Below, piece after piece: positions 8,529-17,294 of a stretch of 64,000 bases of DNA. The DNA is taken from contig LOEU01000024.1 of NCBI GenBank assembly GCA_001516025.1, positions 62,001 through 126,000 on the forward strand. The letters run 5' to 3'. The number at the start of each line of letters is the position of its first letter. Positions within the stretch are counted from its first letter, which is position 1. Made by a program: the position numbers and the translations under genes. Origin of the DNA: a bacterium BRH_c32 (lineage in GTDB: Bacteria > Bacteroidota > Ignavibacteria > Ignavibacteriales > Melioribacteraceae). Under the pieces are notes generated by a model, which saw only the letters and a program-made list of their open reading frames with translations, was not told the DNA's origin and did no database searches.

Positions 8529-8556
8529 AAAATGGCTGCTCAATGGCAGCCATTTT
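8529..8556. terminator. intrinsic terminator between convergent genes
   Basis: AATGGCTGC and GCAGCCATT form a 9-bp stem with a 6-nt loop, preceded by an A-run and followed by TTTTC. It can serve both the EEP lipoprotein gene and the ferredoxin gene. Confidence 0.88.
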
Positions 8557-8565
8557 CATTTAGAA

Positions 8566-8898
8566 TTATCTTCCTAAACTATCGAGATGATCTTTTCTCT
8601 TTAATAGAGTTTCTTCATCTTCAACGTGATTAGGATCAGGAACGCAGCAATCAACAGGACACACAGCAGCACATTGTGGCTCGTCGTGGAATCCTTTGCA
8701 TTCTGTACATTTATCCGGCACTATATAGAAGTAATCTGCTGAATAGAAACCTACACTTCCTTCCGGTGATACTTCTTCTGGTCCATAAGTTTTATCTGCT
8801 AATTTCCAATCTGCACCGCCTTCATAAATTGCAGTATTCGGGCATTCTGGTTCGCAAGCACCGCAATTGATGCATTCGGATGTTATCATTATTGCCAT
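8566..8898 (-). CDS. 2[4Fe-4S] ferredoxin, Alvin/Chlorobi type
   Basis: Low-potential electron carrier of 110 residues. Cluster I ligands are Cys9, 12, 15 and 19 ([12 protein letters not shown]). Cluster II has the insertion pattern C-x2-C-x8-C-x3-C, which distinguishes Allochromatium- and Chlorobium-type ferredoxins from clostridial ones; the C-terminal extension of about 25 residues is also typical. AGGAG stands 6 nt before the first ATG. Green sulfur bacteria use such ferredoxins with pyruvate:ferredoxin oxidoreductase, but no partner gene is adjacent here. Confidence 0.93.
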   Translation of the reverse strand: MAIMITSECINCGACEPECPNTAIYEGGADWKLADKTYGPEEVSPEGSVGFYSADYFYIVPDKCTECKGFHDEPQCAAVCPVDCCVPDPNHVEDEETLLKRKDHLDSLGR

Positions 8899-8999
8899 TA
8901 CAAATCTCCTAATTTTTGGGTATAGTTTATCTCAATCATCTGAATTATAACAAAACAAAATTCTAAGCGCAAGTCTAAAACAGGTAAAAAAGTATTATT

Positions 9000-9752
9000 T
9001 TACCAACTGCCGCTTGCACCTCCACCGCCGAATCCACCTCCACCGCCGGAAAATCCACCTCCACCGAAGCCTCCGCCGCCAAATCCGCCGCCTCTACTTC
9101 TACCGCCCATACCTTGCGAAAGTGCTCCCCATAAGAGAAGGGTTCCAAGACCGCCGCCACCTCCGCCTTTGCCACCTTTCCTGCTCGAAAGAATAATAAA
9201 TAAAATAAACATTATTATATAAATAAATGGGAACTTGATATTATCCTCTTTATCATCCTTCTTGATCGCTTTATATTCGCCGCCAATTGCTTTTATTATC
9301 GCATCAATACCCGCCTGAGCGCCTCCATAATAATCATTATCACGAAAATGAGGTCTAACTTCATTGCGAAGAATCGAACTTGCTAGTGCATCCGGGACAA
9401 CCCCTTCTAATCCATATCCAACTTCGATCCTCATCTTCTTATCATCTTTAGCCACAAAAAATAAAATTCCATTATTATTCTTTTTGCTTCCGATTTTATT
9501 CTTTGCCGATGCTTCATAGGTATAATTTTCTAGGGGATACCCATCAAGTGTGGAAATCATCATGAATACTACTTGATTAGAAGTAGTATCTTCATACGAT
9601 TTCAATCGATAATTGAGAGTTTCAAGTTCTCCACCGGAAATTGTTCCTGTATAATCATTTGCATAATTCTTTAATATCGGAATCTCCACCTGAGCATTTA
9701 GTATGCTAAGTGAGAAAACCGATATTAAGAGAATTCTATAAATTGTTTTCAT
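9000..9752 (-). CDS. TPM-domain membrane protein with glycine-rich tail
   Basis: Protein of 250 residues with a Sec signal peptide (cleavage after LNA about residue 20), a periplasmic TPM domain at about 28-150, a membrane segment (about 178-192) and a C-terminal run of GGG and FGGGG repeats ending in SGSW. This is the YgcG-type architecture, which is regularly encoded next to LemA, as here. TPM domains have been linked to phosphatase activity and photosystem repair in plants, but the bacterial function is unclear. Its ATG overlaps the lemA stop by 1 nt. Confidence 0.9.
   Translation of the reverse strand: MKTIYRILLISVFSLSILNAQVEIPILKNYANDYTGTISGGELETLNYRLKSYEDTTSNQVVFMMISTLDGYPLENYTYEASAKNKIGSKKNNNGILFFVAKDDKKMRIEVGYGLEGVVPDALASSILRNEVRPHFRDNDYYGGAQAGIDAIIKAIGGEYKAIKKDDKEDNIKFPFIYIIMFILFIILSSRKGGKGGGGGGLGTLLLWGALSQGMGGRSRGGGFGGGGFGGGGFSGGGGGFGGGGASGSW
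9003..9180. repeat. glycine-codon-rich low-complexity coding repeat
   Basis: The end of the TPM gene is a short-period repeat of GGN glycine codons (CCNCCN on the plus strand), encoding two Gly-rich runs separated by GTLLLWGALSQGMGG. It is noticeably richer in G+C than its surroundings and is a coding feature, not a mobile element. Confidence 0.75.
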
Positions 9753-10360
9753 TAAAACTCTACTTTAGGAGCTTGGTCAGAACCCGCTACTGCTTTGAAA
9801 TATTGCTTCTCGCTAAATCCTGTAAATCCTGCTATCAATGATGCCGGGAATCTCTTAATAGTAGTATTAAATTCCTGAACAACCTGATTGAATTTCATTC
9901 TTTCGACTGCAATCCGGTTTTCAGTTCCTTCAAGCTGAGATTGTAATTGAAGGAAATTTTCATTCGCTTTTAATTGTGGATAAGCTTCCACGGTTACCAT
10001 TAATCTCGAAAGTGCACCGCTTAATTGATCCTGTGCAGCTTGGAATTTCTGGAATGCAACCGGATCTGTTAATTGAGTAGCATCAATCTTAGTCTGTCCC
10101 GCTTTTGCTCTCGCTTCGGTTACAGCGGTAAATGTTTCTCTCTCAAAATTAGCTACACCCTTAACCGTAGAAACTAGATTAGGAATAAGATCTATTCTTC
10201 TCTGGTATTGATTTTCTACTTGACTCCATCCCTGCTTAACACCTTCATCTAGACCAACTAACTTATTGTAAACTCCAACTCCCCACATGACGAAACCGAC
10301 TACAACAAGCAAAACAAGTACGCCTGCTCCGCAACCAATAAGTAATCCTTTATTTTTCAT
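9752..10360 (-). CDS. lemA: LemA family protein
   Basis: Protein of 202 residues with an N-terminal membrane anchor (about 5-28) and a long four-helix LemA domain; NQYQRRIDLIPNLVSTVKG and the later RFPASLIAGFTGF are highly characteristic. LemA proteins expose the helical domain to the periplasm and are almost always paired with TPM-domain proteins, as seen here with a 1-nt overlap. The molecular function is unknown. GAGGGG stands a few bases before the ATG. Confidence 0.95.
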   Translation of the reverse strand: MKNKGLLIGCGAGVLVLLVVVGFVMWGVGVYNKLVGLDEGVKQGWSQVENQYQRRIDLIPNLVSTVKGVANFERETFTAVTEARAKAGQTKIDATQLTDPVAFQKFQAAQDQLSGALSRLMVTVEAYPQLKANENFLQLQSQLEGTENRIAVERMKFNQVVQEFNTTIKRFPASLIAGFTGFSEKQYFKAVAGSDQAPKVEF

Positions 10361-10380
10361 TACCCCTCCATTTAAAGATA

Positions 10381-11742
10381 TTAATTTGTTAAACTTCTCA
10401 TCGGTGCGGGGATTCTTCCACCACGTCCGATGAATTTCTCGCAGCTAATTCGTTTTACGCTCATAATCGGCGCTTTGCCTAGAAGTCCGCCATAATCCAC
10501 GGATTCCCCTTCTTTTTTACCGTAAGCCGGAATTATTCTAACGGCTGTTGTTTTATCATTAATTACACCTATTGCTGCTTCATCGGCTATAATACCGGCA
10601 ATAGTTGATGCCGTAGTATCTCCCGGAACTGCAATCATATCTAGTCCCACCGAACATACAGCGGTCATTGCTTCCAATTTTTCAATTGTTAAATTTCCGT
10701 TTTCAACTGCACGAATCATCCCCATATCTTCACTTACCGGAATGAAAGCACCACTCATGCCGCCAACTACTCCACTTGCCATTAGCCCGGCTTTCTTCAC
10801 TGAATCATTCAACATTGCTAATGCTGCAGTTGTTCCGGGTCCACCCACATCCTCAAGACCCATCGCCATTAAAATATCTGCAATACTATCTCCTTCTGCA
10901 GGTGTAGGTGCAAGTGATACATCTACAATTCCAAAAGGAACTCCATGTTTTTCGGCTACTTTTCTTCCAATTAGTTCACCTGCTCTTGTAATCTTAAAAA
11001 TTGTCTTCTTGATTACTTCTGCAAGTCCTTGTGTATTGCAATATCCTGCTTCCTTAATTGCATCAAGAACCACTCCCGGGCCGCTAATACCTACATTCAA
11101 AGTTACTTCCGGCTCGGAGATTCCATGAAAAGCACCAGCAACAAAAGGATTATCCTCCACTGCATTGGCGAAGACTACTAATTTAGCGCAACCGATAGAA
11201 TCGCGGTCTTTTGTAAGTTCAGCGGTTTTCTTAATTGCCTCTGCCATCATCAAAATTGCATCCATATTAATACCTGCCTTTGTTGAGGCAATATTAACGC
11301 TCGAACAAACTCTTTTGGTTGAGGCTAGTGCATAAGGAATTGATTGAATCAATTCTCTTTCGCCGTTTGTCATTCCTTTTTGCACTAGTGCCGAATATCC
11401 TGCAAGATAATCAATTCCAATTTCTTCTGCTGCTTTATCTAAAATTTTTGCTATCTCAATAAATTCTTCTGCATGAAATGGATCGAATGGAATACTAACC
11501 GGTGTGATTGAAATTCTTTTATTTGCTATTGAAATACCATATTTAGCTTCTATCTCACGAGCATATTTAACGTGATTCTTTCCGTACTTCATTATCTTAT
11601 CGTAAATTTTCTGCTTTGTAACTTCGATATTTCTATCGTGGCAATCTCTTAAACTTATTCCGAGTGTAACGGTACGAATATCAAAATGTTCCACTTCCGT
11701 CATTCGTATTGTTTCTAATATTTCATCAAATTCGTATGGCAT
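10381..11742 (-). CDS. PFL family protein (DUF711/UPF0210)
   Basis: Cytoplasmic protein of 453 residues, full length for the family that includes the glycyl-radical-like PFL proteins of Streptococcus. The N-terminus ([30 protein letters not shown]) and the later [19 protein letters not shown] block are diagnostic. A protein of this family is regularly paired with a small ACT protein (UPF0237), as here with a 2-nt gap. No enzymatic function has been established; the glycyl-radical relation is structural only. Confidence 0.93.
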   Translation of the reverse strand: MPYEFDEILETIRMTEVEHFDIRTVTLGISLRDCHDRNIEVTKQKIYDKIMKYGKNHVKYAREIEAKYGISIANKRISITPVSIPFDPFHAEEFIEIAKILDKAAEEIGIDYLAGYSALVQKGMTNGERELIQSIPYALASTKRVCSSVNIASTKAGINMDAILMMAEAIKKTAELTKDRDSIGCAKLVVFANAVEDNPFVAGAFHGISEPEVTLNVGISGPGVVLDAIKEAGYCNTQGLAEVIKKTIFKITRAGELIGRKVAEKHGVPFGIVDVSLAPTPAEGDSIADILMAMGLEDVGGPGTTAALAMLNDSVKKAGLMASGVVGGMSGAFIPVSEDMGMIRAVENGNLTIEKLEAMTAVCSVGLDMIAVPGDTTASTIAGIIADEAAIGVINDKTTAVRIIPAYGKKEGESVDYGGLLGKAPIMSVKRISCEKFIGRGGRIPAPMRSLTN

Positions 11743-11744
11743 AA

Positions 11745-12170
11745 TTATATCCTGTGCATAAAACGAAAAACGTCTTCGTGTTGTAAATAAATTTTTATTT
11801 TTAATTCTTCAGCTACTTTAGCTAATTCTTCTTGAACTGTTTTTAAGTCACTCGGCGAATTGGTAAGATCAACGACCATAATCATTGTAAAAAAATCCCC
11901 CATGATTTTTTGACTAAGATCATAAATATCGCATTGGCATTGGCTTATTGCTTTTGTAATAGAAGCTACAATTCCCGGTTTATTTAATCCGAATGATGTT
12001 AATATCGCTCTTCCGCTCGATTCATTCATTTTAATATCACTTGGAGAAGAATCAAAACTCTCTACTGCTTTTTTTACTATTGATTTTACGTTATCCGGTG
12101 TTGCCTTATCACCAAGCTCTTCTATGGCACTTAAAGTAATCTTCCTGATTTCATCTTCAGTCAATTTCAC
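11745..12170 (-). CDS. ACT-domain protein (UPF0237-like) with N-terminal extension
   Basis: Protein of 141 residues. The C-terminal part (about 50-141) is an ACT regulatory domain with [20 protein letters not shown] and the [19 protein letters not shown] strand typical of UPF0237. UPF0237 proteins are normally about 90 residues; the first 48 residues here form an additional acidic helical segment. The start codon is GTG and overlaps the stop of the upstream gene as GTGA, with AAGGAA 7 nt before it. It probably senses a small ligand for the PFL protein encoded next, which is an inference from the constant pairing. Confidence 0.85.
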   Translation of the reverse strand: MKLTEDEIRKITLSAIEELGDKATPDNVKSIVKKAVESFDSSPSDIKMNESSGRAILTSFGLNKPGIVASITKAISQCQCDIYDLSQKIMGDFFTMIMVVDLTNSPSDLKTVQEELAKVAEELKIKIYLQHEDVFRFMHRI

Positions 12171-12994
12171 GGTTTAATTCCTTGATAGTTGTTTTGTAGA
12201 TTTATTAATGATTTATTCGATACTTCAATATTTTTTTCAATTGTAAACTGTTCCGCATTTTGATAATTCCCCCGATAAAAACGCAAAAAGAGTAAATTAC
12301 CAATTACTAATCCATCAAAAACTCTCTTTTCGACAAATGAATTTATAGTCCAATACCCCGTTAATCCAACCCAACCGATCGACATTAACCCTGAAAGATA
12401 GTTACCTGTATAAAACTGACCAAATCCCGGTAAAATATAAGAAATTACTTTGGCAAAATTAACAGAATATTTATTTTTATCGGTTTGCTTTGATATTAAA
12501 GCAAGTGGATGATTTTTTTCTATCTTCTCAAAAACTAGAGATGCGATTAGCCATTTGTCTTCAAAAATATAATTCCAACCTCGCCAATAATTTATCTCGT
12601 TCATTCTATCATTAAATCGTAAATCTTTTTCCAATTTATCAAGTAGTTGATGAGCATTGTCATTTGTTCTTCTTAGTATATTAGTTCTAATTACGTTTAC
12701 TGCCGCATCAAAAAAAAGTGAATCATTCGGAGCGGTTCTTTCGGCATTTGCGAAATAGGTTACCGCATCATCGAACCTACCCCCTCCTTTATAAGCTTCT
12801 CCAATCTTCATGTTTGAATAAAATCTATATTTTCCCTCGGTATCAAAAAACTGCAACCGCTTATATTCTGAAATTGCGTCAAATAGCTGCCCGGAATTAA
12901 ATAAATTATCTGCATATTCTTTCTGAATTATAAGTTCGCTTTGAGCGAAAATAGATGGTGCAATTAATAGTATTACTAAAATTACTTTTCTCAA
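12167..12994 (-). CDS. exported TPR protein with C-terminal PGFGQFY membrane domain
   Basis: Protein of 275 residues with a signal peptide (about 1-17, ending in IFA) read from a TTG start that overlaps the upstream stop as TTGA. Residues 20-130 form tetratricopeptide-like helices (FDAISEYKRLQFFD and VTYFANAERTAPNDSLFFDA). Near residue 190 is ILPGFGQFYTGNYLSG, followed by two hydrophobic segments, the pattern of TM2/DUF5683-like membrane hairpins. It is a diverged paralogue of the next gene upstream. Role unknown; the operon with an exported YidD-domain protein suggests envelope work. Confidence 0.75.
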   Translation of the reverse strand: MRKVILVILLIAPSIFAQSELIIQKEYADNLFNSGQLFDAISEYKRLQFFDTEGKYRFYSNMKIGEAYKGGGRFDDAVTYFANAERTAPNDSLFFDAAVNVIRTNILRRTNDNAHQLLDKLEKDLRFNDRMNEINYWRGWNYIFEDKWLIASLVFEKIEKNHPLALISKQTDKNKYSVNFAKVISYILPGFGQFYTGNYLSGLMSIGWVGLTGYWTINSFVEKRVFDGLVIGNLLFLRFYRGNYQNAEQFTIEKNIEVSNKSLINLQNNYQGIKP

Positions 12995-13836
12995 TATTTT
13001 ATCTCCGGTAGAAAGTAATTGTTTTCCTTAAAGTAAAGCCGTATTTCTTTATCAAGATTAACCTTAATTCCGATATTAAATTTCTCTGCTGCCAATGCTG
13101 TACCATAAATATTGCCTACATAAGAAAGGAATGCAAGACCTGAAAACATGGCTCCGCGCAGCTTATGATTAGCATTAAAATTATCCACCGCCAGAAAGGT
13201 CAATAGTCCGGTAGCTATAAAAGCAGTAATACCATCCCCGTATTCTCCCAGATATATTTTACCACTCCCCGGGATTAAAGCTGAAAGAAGAGTTGCCTTA
13301 GTCCCGTTTTTTCTTTCAGGTATATCTTTTCTTAAATAAAATTCACTCATTTTAATGCGTGCTTCATCTTCAAAATAGCTTAATAATTCAGTAGAATCGG
13401 GAAGTGGATTCTTCTCTAAGTAATAAGTCATCGTATTGAGTTTCATAATATTATTTTTATATACCGGTGAGATATATTCATTTATCTCAAGGTCTTTCTT
13501 AAAATCATCATAAAGTCCGGCAAAGAAAAGTGATTTGAAATAACCGAGACGTGCTTCATCTTCAAATGATGAATTATAAAATGCACTTTTGAAATAATCC
13601 GCAGCTTCTGTAAATCGTTCTATTTGGAAAAGTGTTTCCGCATATCTTACTCTTATCGTATCATTTTCTTGTTTAGAAAGAAATTCGCGGTATTCCTGAT
13701 TGGCACGTATAAAATCACCACTTTCAAAAAGAAAATTTCCAAATTCCTTACGGTTCTCGGTAGAAAAATAATTTATACCTTGAGCAAAGGATATCGTTGC
13801 AAAAGTAAAAAAGATTAATAGAGTATTTTTTATCAA
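12991..13836 (-). CDS. exported TPR protein with C-terminal PGSGKIY membrane domain
   Basis: Protein of 281 residues with a signal peptide (about 1-18) from a TTG start preceded by GGCGG. TPR-like helices occupy about 25-120 (FLFESGDFIRANQEYREF, YAETLFQIERFTEAADYF). Around residue 185 ALIPGSGKIYLGEYGDG precedes two hydrophobic segments, the same layout as the downstream paralogue, which suggests a tandem duplication followed by divergence. Function unknown. Confidence 0.75.
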   Translation of the reverse strand: MIKNTLLIFFTFATISFAQGINYFSTENRKEFGNFLFESGDFIRANQEYREFLSKQENDTIRVRYAETLFQIERFTEAADYFKSAFYNSSFEDEARLGYFKSLFFAGLYDDFKKDLEINEYISPVYKNNIMKLNTMTYYLEKNPLPDSTELLSYFEDEARIKMSEFYLRKDIPERKNGTKATLLSALIPGSGKIYLGEYGDGITAFIATGLLTFLAVDNFNANHKLRGAMFSGLAFLSYVGNIYGTALAAEKFNIGIKVNLDKEIRLYFKENNYFLPEIKY

Positions 13837-13849
13837 TTTTCCGCCGGCA

Positions 13850-14257
13850 TTAATTACTTATATAATATTCCACCGGATCGTAAAATTTATTATTCTTAAT
13901 AACTTTATACTGTTCCCGTGATTTGAAAAAATTTAGGTCTCTTGTAAATCGATCGACAAACATAAATGTCCCTTTGAATATACCGGTCTTTGAAACTGAC
14001 TCGACATAGAACTCCGAACAAGATGGATGGAACGGACAATTATCCCCATCTAAATCAGAGATAAAAAACTTATATGCTGTTTTTGTCCCTGAAAGCATTT
14101 TGGTAAAAATGCCATCAGAGGAGTATGATGTTTCTTCATTATTTGTTTTCAATTCATAACTACTCTTTACCGGTTCCCATTTTTTTAATTCCGGTTGAGC
14201 GGAAATTAGAATCGGCATTAAAATAGGCAAAAGCCATATTATAAAAACAGATCTCAT
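13850..14257 (-). CDS. exported YidD-domain protein
   Basis: Protein of 135 residues. After a clear Sec signal peptide (1-20, ending in LISA) and a 35-residue linker, residues 57-108 match YidD: AYKFFISDLDGDNCPFHPSCSEFY followed by a KTGIFKGTFMFVDRFTRD helix, with Cys74 and Cys80 in the family positions. Classical YidD is a small cytoplasmic, membrane-associated insertion factor without a signal peptide and sits beside yidC and rnpA; neither is nearby. An exported variant in an operon with two TPR membrane proteins probably has a different job. Its start overlaps the DUF2442 stop as ATGA. Confidence 0.78.
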   Translation of the reverse strand: MRSVFIIWLLPILMPILISAQPELKKWEPVKSSYELKTNNEETSYSSDGIFTKMLSGTKTAYKFFISDLDGDNCPFHPSCSEFYVESVSKTGIFKGTFMFVDRFTRDLNFFKSREQYKVIKNNKFYDPVEYYISN

Positions 14258-14532
14258 AATTTATTCAAGTCCAATCCAATGTTACGAGCCATTTGCAGAA
14301 GTTCCAATTGTTTATGAAGTGCATTTTTGCATATCAAATTTCCGTTGCTCCATGTAACGTCATTTGTTTTTGGACAAACCGAAACCGAATTGAACATAGT
14401 TTCATCCAAAAGTTCTTTATACTCTAATTTAGTCATAAGTTTTACTAATGAATATTCTCCTTCTAATTCATCATCGTATTTTAAATATATCTTATCTTTA
14501 CCAAGAGGTGAAACAGAAATAAGTTTTGCCAT
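14254..14532 (-). CDS. DUF2442-like small protein
   Basis: Protein of 92 residues with the overall DUF2442 pattern: an N-terminal strand pair (ISVSPLGKDKIYLKYDDELEGEYSL), a middle segment ending in FNSVSVCP and then VTWSNGNLICKNALHKQLE. DUF2442 proteins are small, often associated with toxin-antitoxin or uncharacterised loci, and have no proven activity. AAAGGGA precedes the ATG; it lies 1 nt after the acyl-CoA dehydrogenase stop and overlaps the YidD-like gene, so it is part of that operon. Confidence 0.6.
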   Translation of the reverse strand: MAKLISVSPLGKDKIYLKYDDELEGEYSLVKLMTKLEYKELLDETMFNSVSVCPKTNDVTWSNGNLICKNALHKQLELLQMARNIGLDLNKL

Positions 14533-14533
14533 A

Positions 14534-15676
14534 TTATCCCTTTAATAAATCTCTTGCTATTACAATTTTTTGGATCTCTGATGTGCCTTCATAAATTTCT
14601 GTTACCTTAGCGTCTCTAAGATAACGCTCAACGAGGTATTCTCTTACGTAGCCATAACCGCCATGTATTTGAATCGCTTCGAGAGCGCATTCAACAGCAA
14701 TCTTAGAGGCATATAACTTCGCCATTGCTGCTTCCTTAACGTATTTCTTTCCATTATCTTTAAGGGATGCCGCTTTAAGAGTTATGAGTTTTGCATTCTC
14801 TATCTTCACTGCCATATCGGCTAATTTGAATTGAATCGCTTGATGATTAGCAATTTCGGTTCCGAAAGATTTTCTTTGCTTTGAATATTTAATTGATGCT
14901 TCTAAAGAAGCTTCGGCAATACCAACAGCCTGAGAGGCGATGCCGATCCTTCCACCATTCAATGTATTCATAGCAAAATTAAATCCCTTACCCACTTCCC
15001 AAATAATATTTTCTTCGGGCACTCTTACATTCTCGAACATTAGCGAACAAGTATCAGAACTTTTTATACCAAGCTTATCCTCTTTTGCGCCATGAGTAAA
15101 ACCTTCGGTTCCCTTCTCGACAATAAAAGTAGTAATTCCATGATGAGCTTTTTCTTTATCTGTTTGAGCAACTACCAAATAATAATCAGCAGAAGTTCCA
15201 TTGGTAGTCCAATTTTTCATTCCATTTATTACCCAGTGATCGCCATCTTTGAATGCAGTAGTTGCTTGTTGAGTGGCATCGCTTCCTGCTTCCGGCTCAG
15301 ATAATGCAAATGCTCCAAGTTTTTCTCCTTTAGCAAGGGGACGTAAATATTTATTTTTTATAAAATCCGAACCAAATTTCTCTAAACCATAACATACGAG
15401 CGAATTATTAACTGATAATATCACACCCACGCTCGCATCTGCTTTTGAAAATTCTATCATTGCGAGTACATAACTTACGGCATCTAAACCAGCTCCGTCA
15501 AACTCCGGAGAGACCATCATTCCCATAAAACCAAGCTCACCCAGTTTTTTTATTATCTCTGTTGGGAACTCGGCTTTTTTGTCTCTTTCTACCGCCGAAG
15601 GTGCTATCTCTGCTTCTGCAAATTCTCTTGCAGCCTGTTGAATCATCAACTGGTCTTCAGTTAAATCAAAATTCAT
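14534..15676 (-). CDS. acyl-CoA dehydrogenase (short-chain/butyryl type)
   Basis: FAD-dependent enzyme that introduces the alpha-beta double bond in acyl-CoA during fatty-acid or amino-acid degradation or butyrate metabolism. The 380 residues are full length, with the FAD/substrate segment FALSEPEAGSDA, the NWTTNG strand, the IHGGYGYVREYLVERYLRD block and the catalytic Glu in IYEGTSEIQ near residue 364. The position of that Glu is the one used by short- and medium-chain enzymes. GGGAG stands 7 nt before the ATG. No electron-transfer flavoprotein genes are adjacent. Confidence 0.93.
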   Translation of the reverse strand: MNFDLTEDQLMIQQAAREFAEAEIAPSAVERDKKAEFPTEIIKKLGELGFMGMMVSPEFDGAGLDAVSYVLAMIEFSKADASVGVILSVNNSLVCYGLEKFGSDFIKNKYLRPLAKGEKLGAFALSEPEAGSDATQQATTAFKDGDHWVINGMKNWTTNGTSADYYLVVAQTDKEKAHHGITTFIVEKGTEGFTHGAKEDKLGIKSSDTCSLMFENVRVPEENIIWEVGKGFNFAMNTLNGGRIGIASQAVGIAEASLEASIKYSKQRKSFGTEIANHQAIQFKLADMAVKIENAKLITLKAASLKDNGKKYVKEAAMAKLYASKIAVECALEAIQIHGGYGYVREYLVERYLRDAKVTEIYEGTSEIQKIVIARDLLKG

Positions 15677-15764
15677 CTGATTCTCCCTGTTTTTATTTGT
15701 GATATAAAATATAGGAAATATTATTGAATACTTTTGGAAATCTTTTTTTCTTATTTTTATTTTT

Positions 15765-16820
15765 ATGAATGAAACTAAAAAGCAATTAAAAGGTCTTTCG
15801 CTTACCGAACTTCAAGAAGTTATCACCGATTTAGGCGAACCAAAGTTTAGAGCTAATCAAATTTATAATTGGATTTATAACTATCTCGAATTTGATTTCA
15901 ACAATATGAATAATCTTTCTAAATCATTTCGAGAAAAATTAAATGAAACATGTTCTTTAGATGCCCTAACATTAGAATTATTTCAGAATTCCGCAACCAC
16001 TCAAACAAAGAAGTTCCTTTTCAAGACTTTTGACGACCGAAAAATTGAATCGGTCGTAATTCCCGATAAAGAAAGAAACACACTTTGCCTATCTACACAA
16101 GTCGGCTGCCCGCTCGATTGCAAATTCTGTGCAACCGGATTAATGGGATTCAAACGGAATCTTACTTCAGGTGAAATTATCGACCAATACCTCCTTGCCG
16201 CTAAAGAATATGGAAAAGATAAAATTACTAATATTGTGTTTATGGGAATGGGTGAGCCCTTAATAAACTATGATAACACAATTAAGTCTTTACAAATTCT
16301 CACAGACGAACTTAATAAAGTAATTAGCCGCAATCGAATTACTGTTTCGACTGCCGGAGTACCACAGCGTATCATGGATTTAGCGGAATCAGGTATAAGA
16401 ATAAAATTAGCTTTCTCATTGCATTCCTGTTTCGAGGATATAAGGACTAAACTAATGCCAATTAATAAAAAATATCCGCTAAAAGAAAATATTGATGCGC
16501 TTAAGCATTATGCAAAACAAACAAAAACCAGAATCACATTTGAATATACAATGATGAAAGGAATTAATGACAGGAGAGAAGATTTAAGTGCATTAAAACA
16601 ATTATGTTCTTCAATTCCATCAAAAATAAATTTGATCCCATTCAACAGCATTAAACACATGGCCCCAGAGGGAATTTCTTCCGAACTCGAACCTACACCA
16701 TTTTTAGAGATACAAAAATTTGCAGATGAATTAAGAAATAGTAATATTACAGTTATGCTCAGAGATACTCAAGGGGATGACATAGCTGCCGCATGCGGTC
16801 AGCTAGCAATAAAGTTATAA
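15765..16820 (+). CDS. rlmN: 23S rRNA (adenine-C2)-methyltransferase RlmN
   Basis: Radical-SAM enzyme that methylates A2503 of 23S rRNA and A37 of some tRNAs. The 351 residues carry the cluster motif Cys115-x3-Cys119-x2-Cys122 in CPLDCKFCATG, the FMGMGEPL motif, and a C-terminal Cys344 in the ACGQL segment that takes part in the mechanism with an internal methyl-carrying Cys. Length is normal. No Shine-Dalgarno sequence is visible before the ATG in the T-rich leader. Confidence 0.96.
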   Translation: MNETKKQLKGLSLTELQEVITDLGEPKFRANQIYNWIYNYLEFDFNNMNNLSKSFREKLNETCSLDALTLELFQNSATTQTKKFLFKTFDDRKIESVVIPDKERNTLCLSTQVGCPLDCKFCATGLMGFKRNLTSGEIIDQYLLAAKEYGKDKITNIVFMGMGEPLINYDNTIKSLQILTDELNKVISRNRITVSTAGVPQRIMDLAESGIRIKLAFSLHSCFEDIRTKLMPINKKYPLKENIDALKHYAKQTKTRITFEYTMMKGINDRREDLSALKQLCSSIPSKINLIPFNSIKHMAPEGISSELEPTPFLEIQKFADELRNSNITVMLRDTQGDDIAAACGQLAIKL

Positions 16821-16846
16821 TTTAATTTATTATTTAAGGAGGCTCC

Positions 16847-17257
16847 ATGAAATCATTATTCAAAGCATTTTTAATAATTGTTTTTTCTGTTTCACTTTTA
16901 TCATGCAGTGAAGATGAAACATCGGTTACTAATATTGAAGATAAAGACAATATGGCAGTTAATATTGGAAACGATTCATATAGCGTTGCTGCCACAACCT
17001 CAGACTATAATTACAATGATTCATCTGCTGTTTTTTTCAGTAAAAATAATATTACTGCAAGCATCTCTGTCGTTGGTATGAAACAGGGCAAGGTTACCTT
17101 AACAGTATTAGGACCAAATAGAATAGTTTTATATACAAAAACTATTGGTTCACAAATTTCTGCTACTAATGAAAATTTCTCCGGAGTCCCTTCTAAAGTC
17201 TTTTTGAAATTAGAAAATTTCACGGGTCAACTTGCAATTAATTTGAAAGGTCAATAA
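16847..17257 (+). CDS. small lipoprotein of unknown function
   Basis: Protein of 136 residues with a lipoprotein signal (lipobox SLLSC, Cys20) and a mature part of about 115 residues that looks like a beta-sandwich with alternating hydrophobic strands (ITASISVVGMKQGKVTLTVLG). I recognise no family. GGAGG stands 6 nt before the ATG. It follows rlmN by 26 nt and precedes the membrane hydrolase gene by 37 nt, so it may share their transcript. An envelope protein, otherwise unassigned. Confidence 0.8.
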   Translation: MKSLFKAFLIIVFSVSLLSCSEDETSVTNIEDKDNMAVNIGNDSYSVAATTSDYNYNDSSAVFFSKNNITASISVVGMKQGKVTLTVLGPNRIVLYTKTIGSQISATNENFSGVPSKVFLKLENFTGQLAINLKGQ

Positions 17258-17294
17258 CAGTTTGTTTTTTCGATAATTAGGGGGCAAGAAATTA

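Noticed and set aside
8975-9196. Open frames opposite and in another frame over the Gly-rich tail (Ala/Val-rich and His/Arg-rich products)
   Set aside because: Generated by the short-period GGN repeat of the TPM gene; no start signals or conservation features.
10742-11128. Open frame of 128 codons on the plus strand
   Set aside because: Antisense shadow of the conserved PFL-family gene, with Pro/Ser/Ala-rich composition typical of a shadow frame.
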